A DNA stretch of 64,000 nucleotides from Aristolochia californica. Taxonomy: Eukaryota; Streptophyta; Magnoliopsida; Piperales; Aristolochiaceae. The translations under genes and the position numbers were made by a program. Shown in pieces: positions 28,993 to 43,019 of this stretch. The stretch spans positions 27,372,908 through 27,436,907 of the forward strand of contig JARWKL010000002.1 of the NCBI GenBank assembly GCA_029961685.1, read 5' to 3'. Numbering within the stretch: the stretch's first letter is position 1; every line of letters starts with the position of its first letter. Under the pieces are notes generated by a model. It had not been told where the DNA came from and searched no databases. It saw nothing but the letters and a program-made list of their open reading frames with translations.

Positions 28993-30954
28993 TCGTTTCC
29001 GATGATAACAAAACCTAATATATAAAAAACAAAAAGAGTTTACAATTCTTAAAAATAATAGATACTTGTTGGAATTATCTCTCTCAGTATTTGTTCATTT
29101 CCATTTTGGATGTTCAATTTTTTTTTCAAATCCAAACTTGAGTTTTCACTCTCCTATTCTTCTTGCAAACAAAAAGATATGGCAAATAGATCACAACAAA
29201 ATGAAAATTTAAGAGTTTATGTATACAAAAAATTGGAAACTATAATAAATGTAAGTGATGAAAATTATTTAATGCACTAAAAATGAGCACCAAAGCTTAG
29301 TTATCCATGTTTTAGAAATTCCACTAATACCACCCCTAGTAGCTTGGTGGAATTTTATAAGAAAGAGATTTCTAATTGATCCTAACATGTTTTAAATATG
29401 GATATGCATGCATGGAACATGTTGAAGATGCAAATGACCTAATGAACCAAAAATTTCAAGGAGAAGAAAAAATTAAATTCTCAAGTTCACGTGCGGTGGG
29501 ATATTTAGTAGAGCCAAACAACACACTTTTTGCCTATTTACAATAAGCGGACCTAAAAATCATAGATCACCGTAAATGTTTTGATCGATTAATGATGTGT
29601 AACGGCTATAATTTTTGTTAGAAATGACTTATGGTTTGGGAGTCAACACTCAATTAAAAATGTCTCGTCCCCATGTTTTTGATGATTGAAAAACCTAATA
29701 AATAAAAAACGAAAAGAGTTTATAATCCTTAAAAATCACAGATACTTTTTGGAATTATCTCTCTCAGTATTTGGGCATTTCCATTTTGGATGTTCAATTT
29801 TTTTTCAAATCCAAACTTGAGTTTTCACTCTCCCACTTTTCTTGCAAACATAAAGGTAAGGCAAATAGATCACCACAAAATGAAAATTTAAGAGCTAATG
29901 TATGCAATAAATTGAAAACTATAATAAATTTAAGTGAAGAAAATTATTTAACACACTGAAAATGAAAAACAAAGTTTAGTTATTCATGTTGGGAAATTCC
30001 ACTAATACAAGAATATTATAAGAAAGAGATTTCTAATTGATCCTAACATGTTTTAAATATGGATATGCATGCCTGAAACATGTTGTAGATGCAAATGACC
30101 TAATAAACCAGAAATTTCAAGGAGAAGAAAAATTAATTTCTCAAGTTAATGTGTGGTGGGATATTTACCAGAGCCAAACAACCTACTTTTTGCCTATTTA
30201 CAAAAAGTGGACCTAACAATCATAGATCATCGTAACGGCTATAATTTTTGTTAGAAATAACTTATGGTTTGGGAGTCAACACTCTATTAAAAATTCCACA
30301 CACACCCTCCCCTTTTCCGATTATTGAAAACCCTAATATATAAAAAAACTAAAAGGGTTTACAGTCCTCAAAAATCAGAGATATTTTTTGGGATTATCTC
30401 TGTTAGCATTTGTGCCTTTTCATTTTGGATGTTCAATTTTTTTTCAAATCCAAACTTGAGTTTTCACTCTCCCATTTTTCTTGTAAAAAAAAAGATAAGG
30501 CAAAAAAATCACAACAAAATGAAAATTTTGAAGTTTATGTATGCAAAAAATTGAGAACTAAAATAAATGTTAGAGAAAAAAATTATTTCACACACTAAAA
30601 ATGAACACCAAAGTTTTGTTATCCGTGTTTGGGAAATTCCACTAGTACAACACCTATTAGCTTGGTGGAATTTTATAAGAAAGAGATTTATAACTGATCC
30701 TAACATGTTTTAAACATGGATATGTATGTCTAAAACATGTTGAACAAGCAAATGACCTAATGAACCAAAAAATTCAAGGAGTAGAAAAAATTAAATTCTC
30801 AAGTTAACGTGCGGTGGGATATTTACCTGAGCCAAACAACCCACTTTTTGCCTTTTTATAAAAAGCAGACCTAACAATCATAGATCATCGTAAATGTTAT
30901 GATCTATTAATGAAGTGTAAAGGCAATAATTTTTGTAAGAAATGACTTACCCCA

Positions 30955-30982
<28 letters not shown>
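30955..30982 (+). repeat. Poly-C tract, ~28 C, in satellite
   Basis: C run fused almost directly to AAATGACTTAC. The usual GGTTTGGGAGTCAACACTC segment just before the C tract is missing here, so this tract borders a deletion of about 40 bp. Confidence 0.85.
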
Positions 30983-30985
<3 letters not shown>

Positions 30986-33900
30986 CCCCTTTTCCGATGA
31001 TTGGAAAACTTAATATGTAAAAATGGAAAAGAGTTTACAATCCTAAAAAATCACACATGCTTTTTGGAATTCTCTCTCAACATTTGTGCATTTCCATTTT
31101 GGATGTTCAATTTTTTTTCAAATCCAAATTTGAGGTTTCACTCTATCATTTTTCTTATAAAAAAAAAGATAATGCAAATAGATCTCAACAAAATGAAAAT
31201 TTTAGATTTTATGTATGCAAAAAATTGAAAACTATAATAAATGTAAGTGAAGAAATTATTTCATGCACTAAAAATGAACACCAAAGTTTAGTTATCCATG
31301 TTTGGGAAATTCCACTAATACCACCACTTATAGCTAGGTGGAATTTTATAAGAAAAAGATTTATAATTGATCCTAACATGATTTAAATATGGATATAAAT
31401 GCCTGACACATGTTGAAGATGCAAATGACCTAATGATCATAAAAAATTCAATTACCAAGTTAACGTGGGGTGGGATATTTAATAGAGCCAAACAACACAC
31501 TTTTTTCCTCTTTACAAAAAGCGGACCTAACAATCATAGATCATCGTAAATGTTTTGATTGATTAATGATGTGTAACGGCTATAATTTTTGTTAGAAATG
31601 ACTTATGGTTTGGGAGTCAACATTCAATTAAAAATGCCTCCCCCTACTTTTTTGATGATTGCAAAACCTAATATATAAAAAATAAAAAGAGTTTACCCCT
31701 AATAGCTTGGTGGAATTTTATAAGAAAGAGATTTCTAATTGATCCTAACATGTATTAAATATGGATATGCATATCTGAAACATGTTGAAGATGCAAATGA
31801 CCTAATGAACCAACTATTTCAAGGAGAATAAAAAATTAAATTCTCAAGTTAATTTGCGGTGGGATATTTAGCAGAGCCAAACAACCCACTTTTTGCCTAT
31901 TTACAAAAAGTGGACCAAACCATCATAGATCATCCTAAATGTTTTGATCGATTAATAATGTGTAATGGCTATAATTTTTGTTACAAATGAATTATGGTTT
32001 GGGAGTCAACACTTAGTTAAAAATGCCTCCCTCCCCTTTTTCGATGATTGTTTTTTTTATTATATCTCTCAGCATTGGTACATTTCCATTTTGGATGTTC
32101 AATTTTTTTTCAAACCCAAACTTGTGTTTTCACTCTCCCAATTTTCTCGTAAACAAAAAGAAAAGGCTAATGAAAATTTTAGAGATTATGTATGCAAAAA
32201 AAGAAAATTATAATAAATGTAAGTGAAGAAAATTATTTCACGCACTAAAAATGAACACCAAATTTTTGTTGTCCATGTTTGGGAAATTCCACTAGTAAAA
32301 CCCCTAATACTTTGGTGGAATTTTATAACAAAGAGATTTCTAATTGATCCTAACATGTTTGAAATATGGTTATGCATGCCCGAAACATGTTGAACATGCA
32401 AATGACCTAATGATCCAAGAATTTCAAGGAGTAGGAAAAATTAAATTCTCAAGTTAACCTGCAGGGGGATATTTACCAAAGCCAAACAAAACACTTTTTG
32501 CCTATTTTGCAAAAAAGCAGACCTAACAATCATAGATCATCATAAATGTTTTGATCGAGTAATGATGTGCAACGCCAATACTTTTTTGTTAGAAGTGACT
32601 TATGGTTTGGGAGTCAACACTCAGTTAAAAATGCCTCGCCCCCTCTTTTCCGATGTCTGGAGAACCTAATATATAAAAAACTAAAAGTGTTTACAATCTT
32701 TCAAAGTCACTGATATTTTTTGGAATTATCTCTCTTAGAATTTGGGCATTTCCATTTTGGATGCTCAATTTTTTTTCAAATTCAAACTTGAGTTTTCTCT
32801 CACCCTTTTTTTTATCATAAACAAAAAGATATGGCCAATAGATCACACCAAAATAAAATTTTTAGAGTTTATGTATGAAAAAAATTGAAAACTATAATAA
32901 ATGTAAGTGAAGAAAATTATTTCACGCACTAAAAATGAACACCAAAGTTTTGTTATCTGTGTTTGGGAAATTTCACTAGTACAACCCCTAATAGCTTGGT
33001 GGAATTTTATAACAAAGAGATTTCTAATTGATCCTAACATGTTTTAAATATGGATATGCATGCTTGAAACATGTTGAAGAGAAAAATGACCTAATGATCC
33101 AAAAATTTCGAGGAGTAGAAAAAATTAAATTCTCAAGTTAACATGCGGTGGGATATTTACCAGCGCTTGACAACCCACTTTTTTGCCTATTTACAAAAAG
33201 CGGTCCTAAAAAATAGATGATCATAAATGTTTTGATCAATTAATTATGTGTAACAGCTTTAATTTTTGTTAGAAATGACTTATGGTTTGGGAGTCAACAC
33301 TCAGTTATAAATGCCTCGCCCACCCTTTTCCAATGATTGCAAAACCTAATATATAAAAAAATAAAAGATTTTACCATCCTTAAATATCACAGATACTTTT
33401 AGGAATTATCTTTGTTAGCTTTTGTGCATTTCCATTTTAGATGTTTAATTTTCTTTCATATCCAAAATTGAGTTTTCACTCTCCCATTTTTCTTGTAAAC
33501 AAAAAGATAAGGCAAATAAAGCTGACCTAATAAATATGGATAAGCATTCCTGAAACATGTTGAAGATGTAAATGACCTAATGAGCCAAAAATTTCAAGGA
33601 GTAGAAAAAATTAAATTCTCAAGTTAACATGAGGTGGGATATTTACCAGAGCCAAACACCCCATTTTCTGCCTATTTAAAAAAAGCGGACCTAACATTCG
33701 TTGATCAACGTAAGTGTTTTGATCAACTAATGATGTGTAACGGCTATAATTATTTTTAGAAATGACTTATGGTTTGGGAGTCAACACTCAGTTAAAAATG
33801 CCTCCTCCCCTCCCCCTCTTCTCCAATGATCTCAAAACGTAGTATATAAAAAATCTAAAAGAGCGAGATACTTTTTGGAAATATCTCTCTCAGCATTTGT

Positions 33901-34189
33901 GCATTTCCATTTCGGATGTTCAATTTTTTTTCAAATCCGAACTTGAGTTATCACTCACCCTTTTTTCTAGTAAACAAAAAGATAAGGTAAAAAGATCACA
34001 AAAAAATTAAAATTTTAGAGTTTATGTATGCAAAAAAATTGAAAACTCTAATAAAAGTTAGTGAAGAAAATTATTTCACACACTAAAAATGAACACCAAA
34101 TTTTTGTAATCCATGTTTGGGAAATTCTACTACTACAACACCTATTAGTTTGGTGGAATTTTATAAAAAAGAGATTTCTAACTGATCTT

Positions 34190-34257
34190 AACATGTTTTA
34201 AATATGGATATCCATGTCTCAAACATGTTTAAGATATATCCATATTTAAAACATGTT
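34190..34257. repeat. Fold-back: perfect 22-bp inverted repeat inside a monomer
   Basis: Arms 34190-34211 and 34236-34257 are perfect reverse complements, separated by 24 bp. The right arm is an inverted copy of the normal monomer segment that spans AACATGTTTT and AAATATGGATAT. It was inserted beside the original, so this monomer carries an extra inverted segment. No other monomer I read has it. Confidence 0.9.
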
Positions 34258-35195
34258 TAAGATGCAAATGATCTAATAGACCAAAAATTTCAAATAGAAG
34301 AAAAAATTAAATTATCAAGTTAACGTGCGGTGGGATATTTACCAAAGCCAAACTACCCACTTTTTGCCTATTTACATTAAGCAGACCTAACCATCATAGA
34401 TCATCATAAATGTTTTGATCGATTAATGATCTGTAACTGCTATAATTTTTGTTAGAAATGACATATGGTTTGGGTGTCAACACTCAGTTAAAAATGCCAC
34501 CCCCCCCCCCCCCTCCCCCCTTTTCCAATGTTTGTAAAACCTAATATATTAAAAATGAAAAGAGTTTACAATCCTTAAAAATCATAGATACTTGTTTGAA
34601 TTATCTCTGACAGCATTTGTGCATTTCTATTTTGGATGTTCAATTTTTTTTCAAATCCAAACATGAGTTTTCATTCTCCCATTTTTCTTGTGAAAAAAAA
34701 GATAAGGCAAATATATCAAAATAAAACAAAAATTTTAGAGTTTTAGTATAGAAAAAATTAAAAACATTAATAAAGGTATGTGAAGAAAATTATTTCATGC
34801 ACTAAAAATGATCACATAAGTTCAGTTATCCATGTTTTGGAAATTCCACTCATACCACCCCTAATAGCTTGGTTAAATTTAATAAGAAAGAGATTTCTAA
34901 TTGATCCTAACATGTTTTAAATATGAATATCCATGCCTGAAACATGTTGAAGATGCAAATGACCTAATCATCCCAAAATTTTGAGTAGAAAAAATTAAAT
35001 TCTCAAGTTAACGTGCAGTTGGATATTTACTAGAGCCAAAACGCCCATTTTTTGCCTATTTACCAAAAGTGGACCTAACAATCATAGATCATCGTAAATG
35101 TTTTGATCGATTAATGATGTGTAACGACTATAATTTTTGTTAGAAATGACTTATGGTTTGAGTGTAAACACTATGTTAAAAATGCCTCTCCTTCA

Positions 35196-35223
35196 CCCCC
35201 CCCCCCCCCCCCCCCCCCCCCCC
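35196..35223 (+). repeat. Poly-C tract, ~28 C, in satellite
   Basis: C run at the canonical position, followed by a further pyrimidine-rich stretch (TTCCTCTCTCCCAG) before TTTTCTGATGATTG. Confidence 0.85.
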
Positions 35224-35917
35224 TTCCTCTCTCCCAGCCCTTTTCTGATGATTGCAAAACCTAATATATAAATAACCAAAAGAGTTTACAATCCGTAAAA
35301 ATCACAGATACTTTTTGGAATTACCTCTCTCAGAATTTGTGCATTTCCATTTTGGATGTTCAATTGTTTTTCAAATCCAAACTTGAGATTTCACTATCCC
35401 ATTTTTCTCATAAACAAAAATATAAGGCTAATAGATCAACACAAAATGAAAAATTTAGAGCTTATGTATACAAAAAATTGAAAAAAATAATAAATTTAAG
35501 TGAAGAAAATTATTTCACACACTAAAAAAGAACACCAAAGTTTTGTTATCCGTGTTTGGGAAATTCTACTACTACAACCTCGAATAGCTTGGTGGAATTT
35601 TATAACAAAGAGATTTCTAATTGAGCTTAACATGTTTTAAATATAGATATGCATGCCTAAAACATCCTGAAGATGCAAATGACCTAATGATCCAAAAAAT
35701 TCGAGTAGAAAAAAATTAAATTCTCAAGTTAGTGTCATGTGGGATATTTACCAGAGCCAAACAACCCAATTTTTTCTTATTTTTAAAATGCGGACCTAAC
35801 AATCATAGATCTTCGTAAATGTTTTGATCGATTAATTATATGTGACGGTTATAATTTTTGTCAGAAATGACTTATGTTTTGGGAGTCAACAGTCAATTAA
35901 AACTGCCTCCCCTCCAC

Positions 35918-35918
<1 letters not shown>

Positions 35919-35949
<31 letters not shown>
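35919..35949 (+). repeat. Poly-C tract, ~31 C, in satellite
   Basis: C run at the canonical position of the monomer immediately following the 35.2-kb tract, so two neighbouring monomers both carry expanded tracts. Confidence 0.85.
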
Positions 35950-35950
<1 letters not shown>

Positions 35951-38900
35951 CCTTCTTTTGATGATTTCAAAACCTAATATCTAAATAACCAAAAGAGTTT
36001 ATATCCTTAAAAATCACAAATACTTTTTGGAATTATCTCTCTCAACATTTGTGAATTTCCATTTTGGATGTTCAATTGTTTTTGAAATCTAAACTTGATT
36101 TTTCACTCTTCCATTTTTCTTGTAAACAAAAGATAAGGCAAATAGATCACAACAAAATGAAAATTTTAGACTTTATGTATACAAAAAATTGAAAGCTATA
36201 ATAAATTTAAGTGAAGAAAATTATTTCACGCACTAAAAATGAACACCAAAAGGGTTGTTATCAATGTTTGGGTAATTCAATTATTACAACCCCTAATAGC
36301 TTAGTGGAATTTTATAAAAAAGAGAGTTGTAGTTGATCCTTACATGTTTTAAATATGGATATGCATGCCTGAAACATGATGAAGATGCAAATGACCTAAT
36401 GATAAAAAAAATTTGAGGAGTAGAAAAAATTAAATTCTCAAGTTAACGTGCGGTGGGATATTTACCAGAGCCAAAGAACCCACTTTTTGCCTATTTAAAA
36501 AAAGCGGACCTAACAATCATATGTCATTGTAAATGTTTTGATCGATTATTGATGTGTAACGGCTATAATTTTTGTTAGAAATGACTTATGGTTTGCAAAA
36601 CCACTTTTATGATGATTGCAAAACCTAATATATAAAATTCCAAAAGAGTTTACAATCCTCAAAAATCACATATACTTTCTGGAATTATCTCTCTAAGCAT
36701 TTGTGCATTTCCATTTTGGATGCTCAATTGTTTTTCAAATCCAAACTTGAGTTTTCACTATCCCATTTCTCTTGTAAACTAAAAGATAAGGCAAATAGAT
36801 CACAAAAAATGAAATTTTTAGAGTTTACGTATGCAAAAAATTTTAAAATATATTAATTTTAAAAAAATAAAATTATTTTATGCACTAAAAATGAACACAT
36901 AAGTTTTGTTACCCATGTTTGGGAAATTCAACTAGTTCAACCCCTAATAGCTTGGTGGAATTTTATAACAAGAGATTTTTAATTGATCCTAACTTGTTTT
37001 AAATATGGATATGCATGCCTGAAACATGTTGAAGATGCAAATGACATAATGATCCAAAAAAATTCAAGGAGTAGAAAAAACTAAATTCTGAAGTTAACGT
37101 GCAGTGGGATATTTTTCATGGCCAAACAACCCACTTTTTGCCTATTTACAAAAAGTGGACCTAACAATCATAGATCATCATAAATGTTTTGATTGATTAA
37201 TGATGTGTAACGGCAATAATTTTTGTTAGAAATGACTTATGGTTTGGGAGTCAGCACTCAGTTAAAAATGCCTAGCCCCACCTTTTATGATGATTGGAAA
37301 ACCTAATATATAAATAACCAAAAGAGTTTACAATCCTTAAAAATCACAGATACTTTTTTGAATTATCTCTCTCAGCATTTGTGCATTTCCACTATGGATG
37401 TTCAATTTTTTTTCAAATCCAAACTTCAGTTTTCACACTCCCATTTTTCTCGTGAACAAAAAGATAAGGCAAATAGATCACAACAAAAGAAAAATTTTGA
37501 GTATATGTATGAAAAAAATTGAAAACTAAAATAAATGTAAGTGATTAAAATTATTTCTCGCATTAAAAATGAACACCAATGTTTTGTTATCCATGTTTGG
37601 GAAATTCCACTTGTACAACCCCTAATAGCTTGGTGGGATTTTATAAGAAATAGATTTCAAATTGATAAGATGTTTTAAAAATAGATATGCATGACTGCAA
37701 CATGTTGAAGACGCAAATGACCAAATGATCCAAAAATTTCAAGGTGTAAAAAAAATTAAATTATCAAGTAAACATGTGGTAGGATATTTACCAGAGCCGA
37801 ACAATTCATTTTTTTCCTCTTTAGAAAAAGCGGACCTAACAATCATAGATCATCTTAAATGTTTTGAGTGATTAATGATATGTAAGCGCTATAATTTTTG
37901 TTATAAGTTACTTAAGGATTGGGAGTCAACACTCAGTTAAAAATGCCTCGCCCCCCTTTTTTCGATGATTACAAAACCTAATATATAAAAAATTAAAAGA
38001 GTTTACAGTCCTTAAAAATCACAGATACTTTTTGGAGTTATCACTCTCAGCATTTGTGCATTTCCATTTTGGATGTTCAATTTTTTTTCAAATCCAAACA
38101 TGAGTTTTCTCTCACCAAATTTCTCATAAATTAAAAGATAAGGCAAATAGATCACAACAAAATGAAAATTTTAGAGTTTATGTATGCAAATAATTTAAAA
38201 CTATAACAAATGTAAGTGAAGAAAATTATCTCACACACTATAAATGAACACCAAAGTTTTGTTATCCAAGTTTGGTGAACTCCACTAGTCCAACCCTTAA
38301 TAGCTTGGTGGAATTTTATAAGAAAGAGATTTTGAATTTATCCTAACATGTTTTAAATATCGATATGCATGCCTGAAACATGTTGAAGATGCAAATGACC
38401 TAATAATAAAAAAATGACAAGGAGTAGAAAAAATTAAATTTTCAAGTGAACGTGCGGTCGGATATTTACAAGTGCCAAACAACCCACTTTTTTTATTATT
38501 TACAAACAACGGACCCAACAATAATAGATCATCATAAATGTTTTGACTGATTAATGATGTTTAATGGCTACAATTTTTTTTAAAATTGACTTATGGTTTG
38601 GGAGTCAACACTCGGTTAAAAATGCCTCACCCCCCCTTTTCCGATGATTGCAAAACCAAATAAATATAAAAAAAGAGTTTAAAATCCTTAAAATTCATAG
38701 ATACTTTTTGAGATTATCTCTCTAAGAATTTTTGCATTTCCATTTTGGATGTTCAATTTTTTTTCAAATCCAAACATGCGTTTTCACTCTCCCACTTTGT
38801 CATAAACAAAAAGATAAGGCAAATAGAATACAACAAAAACAAAATTTTAGAGTCTATGTAGGCAAAAAATTGAAAACTATAATAAATGTAAGTGAATAAA

Positions 38901-41900
38901 ATTATTTCACACACTAAAAATGATCACCAAAATTTTGTTATCCATTTCTGGGAAATTCCACTAGTACAACCCCTAATAGCTTGCTAGAATTTTATATGAA
39001 AGAGATTTCTAATTGGTCCTAACATGTTACAAATATGGATATGCATGCCTGAAACATGTTGGGGTGGGATATTTACCAGAGCCAGACAACCCTCTTTTTG
39101 CCTATTTACAAAAAGTGGACCTAACAATCATAGATCATCATAAATGTTTTGATCGATTAATGATGTGTACCGCCTAAAAATTGTTTTAGAAATGATTTAT
39201 GGTTTGAGAGTCAACAATCAGTTAAAAACGCCTCGCCCCCCCCTTCTCCCTCCCCTTTTCCAATGATTGCAAAACTTAATATATAAAAAACTAAATGAGT
39301 TTACAATCCTTAAAAATCACTGATGCTTTTTGAAATTATCTCTCTCAGCATTTGTGCATTACCATTTTGGATGTTCAATTTTTTTAAAATCCAAACTTGA
39401 GATTTCACTCTCCCATTTTTCTCGTAAACAAAAAGAAAAGGCAAAAAAATCACAAAAAAATGAAAATTTTAGAGTTTATGTATGCAAATAATTGAAAACT
39501 ACAGTAAATGTAAGTGAATAAAATTATTTCACGCACTAAAAAGGAACACCAAAGTTTTGTTATCCATTTTTGGGAAATTCTACTTGTACAACCCCTAATA
39601 GCTTGGTGGAATTTTATAAGAAATAGATTTCTAATTGATAACATGTTTTAAATATGGATATGCATGCCTTAAACATGTTGAAGAATGCAAATGACCTAAT
39701 GATCCAAAAATTTCAAGGAGAAAAAAAAAATTTCTCAAGTTAACGTGCAATGGGATATTTATCAGAGCCAAACAACTGACTTTTTGCCTATTTACAAAAG
39801 CCGACCAAACAATCATAGATCATCGTAAATATTTCGATTGATTAATGATGTGTAAAGGCTATAATTTTTGTTAGAAATGACTTATGGTTTGGGAGTCAAC
39901 ACTCGGTTAAAAATGCCTCGCCCCCCCCTTTTCAGATGATTGCAAAACCTAATATATAAAAAACTAAAAGAGTTTACAATCCTTAAAAATCACAGATACT
40001 TTGGGAAATTATCTCTCTCTGCATTTGTGTATTTCCATTTTGGATGTTCAATTTTTTTTCAAATCCAAACTTCAGTTTTCAATCTCACTTTTCTCGTAAA
40101 CAAAAAGATAAGGCAAATTGACCACAACAAAATGAAAATTTTAGAGTATATGTATGCAAAAAATTGAAAACTATAATAAATTTAAAATACGAAAATTAAT
40201 TCACGCACTAAAAATGAACACCAAAGTTTTTTTATCCATGTTTTGGAAATTCCACAACCCCTAATAGCTTGATAGAATTTTATACAAAAGAGATTTCTAA
40301 TTGATCCTAACATGTTTTAACTATGGTTATGCATGCCTGAAACATGTTGAAGATACAAATGACCTAATGATCCAAAAATTTCAAGGAGTAGAAAAAATTA
40401 AATTCTAAAGTTAACATGCGGTGGGATATTTACCAGAGCCAAACTACCCACTTTTTGCCTATTTACAAAAAGTGCACCTAACAATCATGGATCATCATAA
40501 ATTTTTTGATATATTAATGATGTGTATTGGCTATAATTTTTTTTAGAAATAACTTATGGTTTTAGAGTCAACTCTCAATTAAAAATGCCTCCCCCGCCCT
40601 TTTTCAATGATTGCAAAACCTAATATATAAAAAACTAAAAGAGTTTAAAATCCTTAAAAATCACAGATATTTTTTGGATTTATCTCTCTCAACATTTTTG
40701 CATTTCCATTTTGGATGTTCAATGTTTTTTCAAATCCAAACTTGTGTTTTCACTCTCTTATTTTTCTCGTAAAAAAAAGATAAGAAAAATAAATCACAAC
40801 AAAATGAAAAATTTAGATTTTATGTATGAAAAAAATTGAAAACTATAGTAAATATAAGTGAATAAAATTATTTCACGCACTAAAAATGAACACCAAAGTT
40901 TTTTTATCCTTGTTTGGGAAATTTCAGTAGAACAACCCCTAATTGCTTGGTGGAATTTTATAAGAAAGAGATTTCTAATTAATCCTAACATGTTTTAAAT
41001 ATGGGTATGCATGCCTGAAACATGTTGAAGATGCAAATGACCTAATGATCCAAATATTTCAAGGAGTATAAAAAATTAAATTCTCAAGTTAATGTGTAGT
41101 GGGATATTTACAAGAGCCAAACAACCCAATTTTTGTCTATTTACAAAAAGCAGACCTAACAATCATAGATAATCGTATATGTTTTGATCGATTAATGATG
41201 TGTAACTGCTGTAATTTTTGTTTCAAATGACGTATGGTTACTGAGTCAACATTCAGTTAAAAACGCCTTGTCCACCCCACCCCCCACCCCCCCACCCCCA
41301 CCCCCTTCCCCTCCCCTTTTTTCGATGATTGCAAAACCTAATATATAAAAAACTAAAAGGAATTACAATTCTTAAAAATCACAGATACTTTTTGGAATTA
41401 TCTCTCTCATCATTTGTGTATTTCCATTGTGGATGTTCAATTTTTTTTTAAATCCAAACTTGAGTTTTCACACTCCCATTTTTCTCGTAAACAAAAAGTT
41501 AAGGCAAATAGATCACAACAAAATGAAAATCTTAGAGTTTACGTATGCAAAAAATTGAAAACTATAATAAATGTAACTGAAGAAAATTATTTCACGTAGT
41601 AAAAAAGAAAATCAAAGTTTTGTTATCCATGTTTGAGAAATTCCACTAGTACAACACCTAATAGCTTGGTGGAATTTTATAAAAAAGCGATTACTAATTG
41701 ATCCTAACATGTTTTATAAGAAATTCTAATAGTACAACACCTAATAGCTTGGTGGATTATTTACCAGAGCCAAACAACCCACTTTTAGCCATTTTAAAAA
41801 AAGAGGACATAACATTAATAGATCATCGTAAATGTCTTGATCGATTAATGATGTGTACGGCTATAATTTTTATTAGAAATGACTTATGGTTTGGGAGTCT

Positions 41901-43014
41901 ACACTCAGTTAAAAATGCCTCACCCCTCCTTTTCTAATGATTGCAAAACATAATATAGGAAAAACAAAAAGAGTTTACAATCCTTAAAAATCACAGATAC
42001 TTTTTGGAATTATCTCTCTCAGCATTTGTGCATTTCCATTTTGGATGTTCAAATTTTTTTTCAAATCCAAAATTGAATTTTCACTCTCCCATTTTTGTCT
42101 TAAACAAAAAGTAAAGGCATATAGATCACAACAAAATGAAAATTTAAGAGTTTATGTGTGCAAAATTTTGAAAACTATAATAAATGTTAGTGAAGAAAAT
42201 TATTTCACGCACTAAAAATGAACACCAAAGTTTTGTTATCCATGTTTGGGAAATTCCACTTCTACAACCCCTAATAGCTTGGTGGAATTTATAAGAAAGA
42301 GATTTCTAATTGATCCTAACATGTTTTAAATATGGATATGCATGTCTGAAACATGTTGAAGATGCAAATGACCTAATGATCCAAAATTTTCAAGGAGTAG
42401 AAAAAATTAAATTCTCAAGTTAACTTGCGGTGGGATATTTACAAGAGCCAAACAACCCACTTTTTGCCTAATTAAAAAAAGCGGACCTAACAATCATAAA
42501 TCATTGTAAATATTTTGATCGATTAATGATGTGTAACGGCTATAATGTTGGTTAGAAATGACTTATGGTTTGGCAGTCAACACGCAGTTAAAAATGCCTC
42601 GCCCCCCATTTTTCAATGATTACAAAACCTAATATATAAAAAACTAAAACAGTTTATAGTCCTTAGAAATTATAGATACTTTTTGGATTTATCTCTCTGG
42701 GAATTTGTGCATTTCCATTTTGGATGTTCAATTTTTTTTCAAATCCAAACTTGAGTTTTCTCTCTCCCATTTTTCTCGTAAACAAAAAGATAAGGCAAAT
42801 AGATCCCAACAAAATGAAAATTTTAGAGTTCATGTATGCAAAAAATTGAAAACTATAATAAATTTAACTGAAGAAAATTATTTCACGCACTAAAAATGAA
42901 CACCAAAGTTTTGTTATCCATGTTTGGGAAATTCCACTTGTACATGCCCTAATAGGTTGGTGGTATTTTATAAGGAAGAAATTTCTAATTGATCCTAACA
43001 AGTTTTAAATATGG

Positions 43015-43019
43015 ATATG
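43015..43019. repeat. Left target-site duplication (ATATG) of copia element
   Basis: ATATG directly precedes the 5' LTR and is repeated at 48477-48481 right after the 3' LTR. Removing the element and one copy rebuilds the normal satellite string GGATATGCATG, confirming a simple insertion. Confidence 0.95.

Larger units (their letters stand above)
1..43019 (+). repeat. Satellite array, segment 1 (~680-bp monomer)
   Basis: This is a continuous head-to-tail array of roughly 63 monomers, all in the same orientation, and it continues past the window edge. The anchor GCAAAACCTAATATATA recurs at 4503, 5180, 5858, 6555, 7240, 7921 and 8599, giving a period of 677-697 bp. The order within a monomer is: C tract; TGATTGCAAAACC; an ATCTCTCTCAGCATTTGTGC box; a T-rich stretch before CAAATCCAAAC; CACCAAAGTTTTGTTATCC; inverted repeat AAATTCCAC/GTGGAATTT; inverted repeat AACATGTTT/AAACATGTT; GGTGGGATATTTACC; GATCGATTAATGATGTG; GGTTTGGGAGTCAACACTC; then the next C tract. 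Copies differ by many substitutions and indels. Short open frames recur only because the unit repeats. There is no gene in this stretch. The last five bases (ATATG) are the left target duplication of the copia element. The subfamily character appears to change along the array: GTAGGAAAAATT dominates on the left, GAAGAAAAAATT is common at about 18-30 kb and GTAGAAAAAATT further right. Confidence 0.97.

Noticed and set aside
1..43019. Dozens of short open frames of 60-109 codons on both strands (MCISILDVQF... type on +, MLGSIRNLF... type on -)
   Set aside because: They are the same two positions of the satellite monomer seen again and again, broken in most copies, with no recognised domain. They are by-products of repetition.
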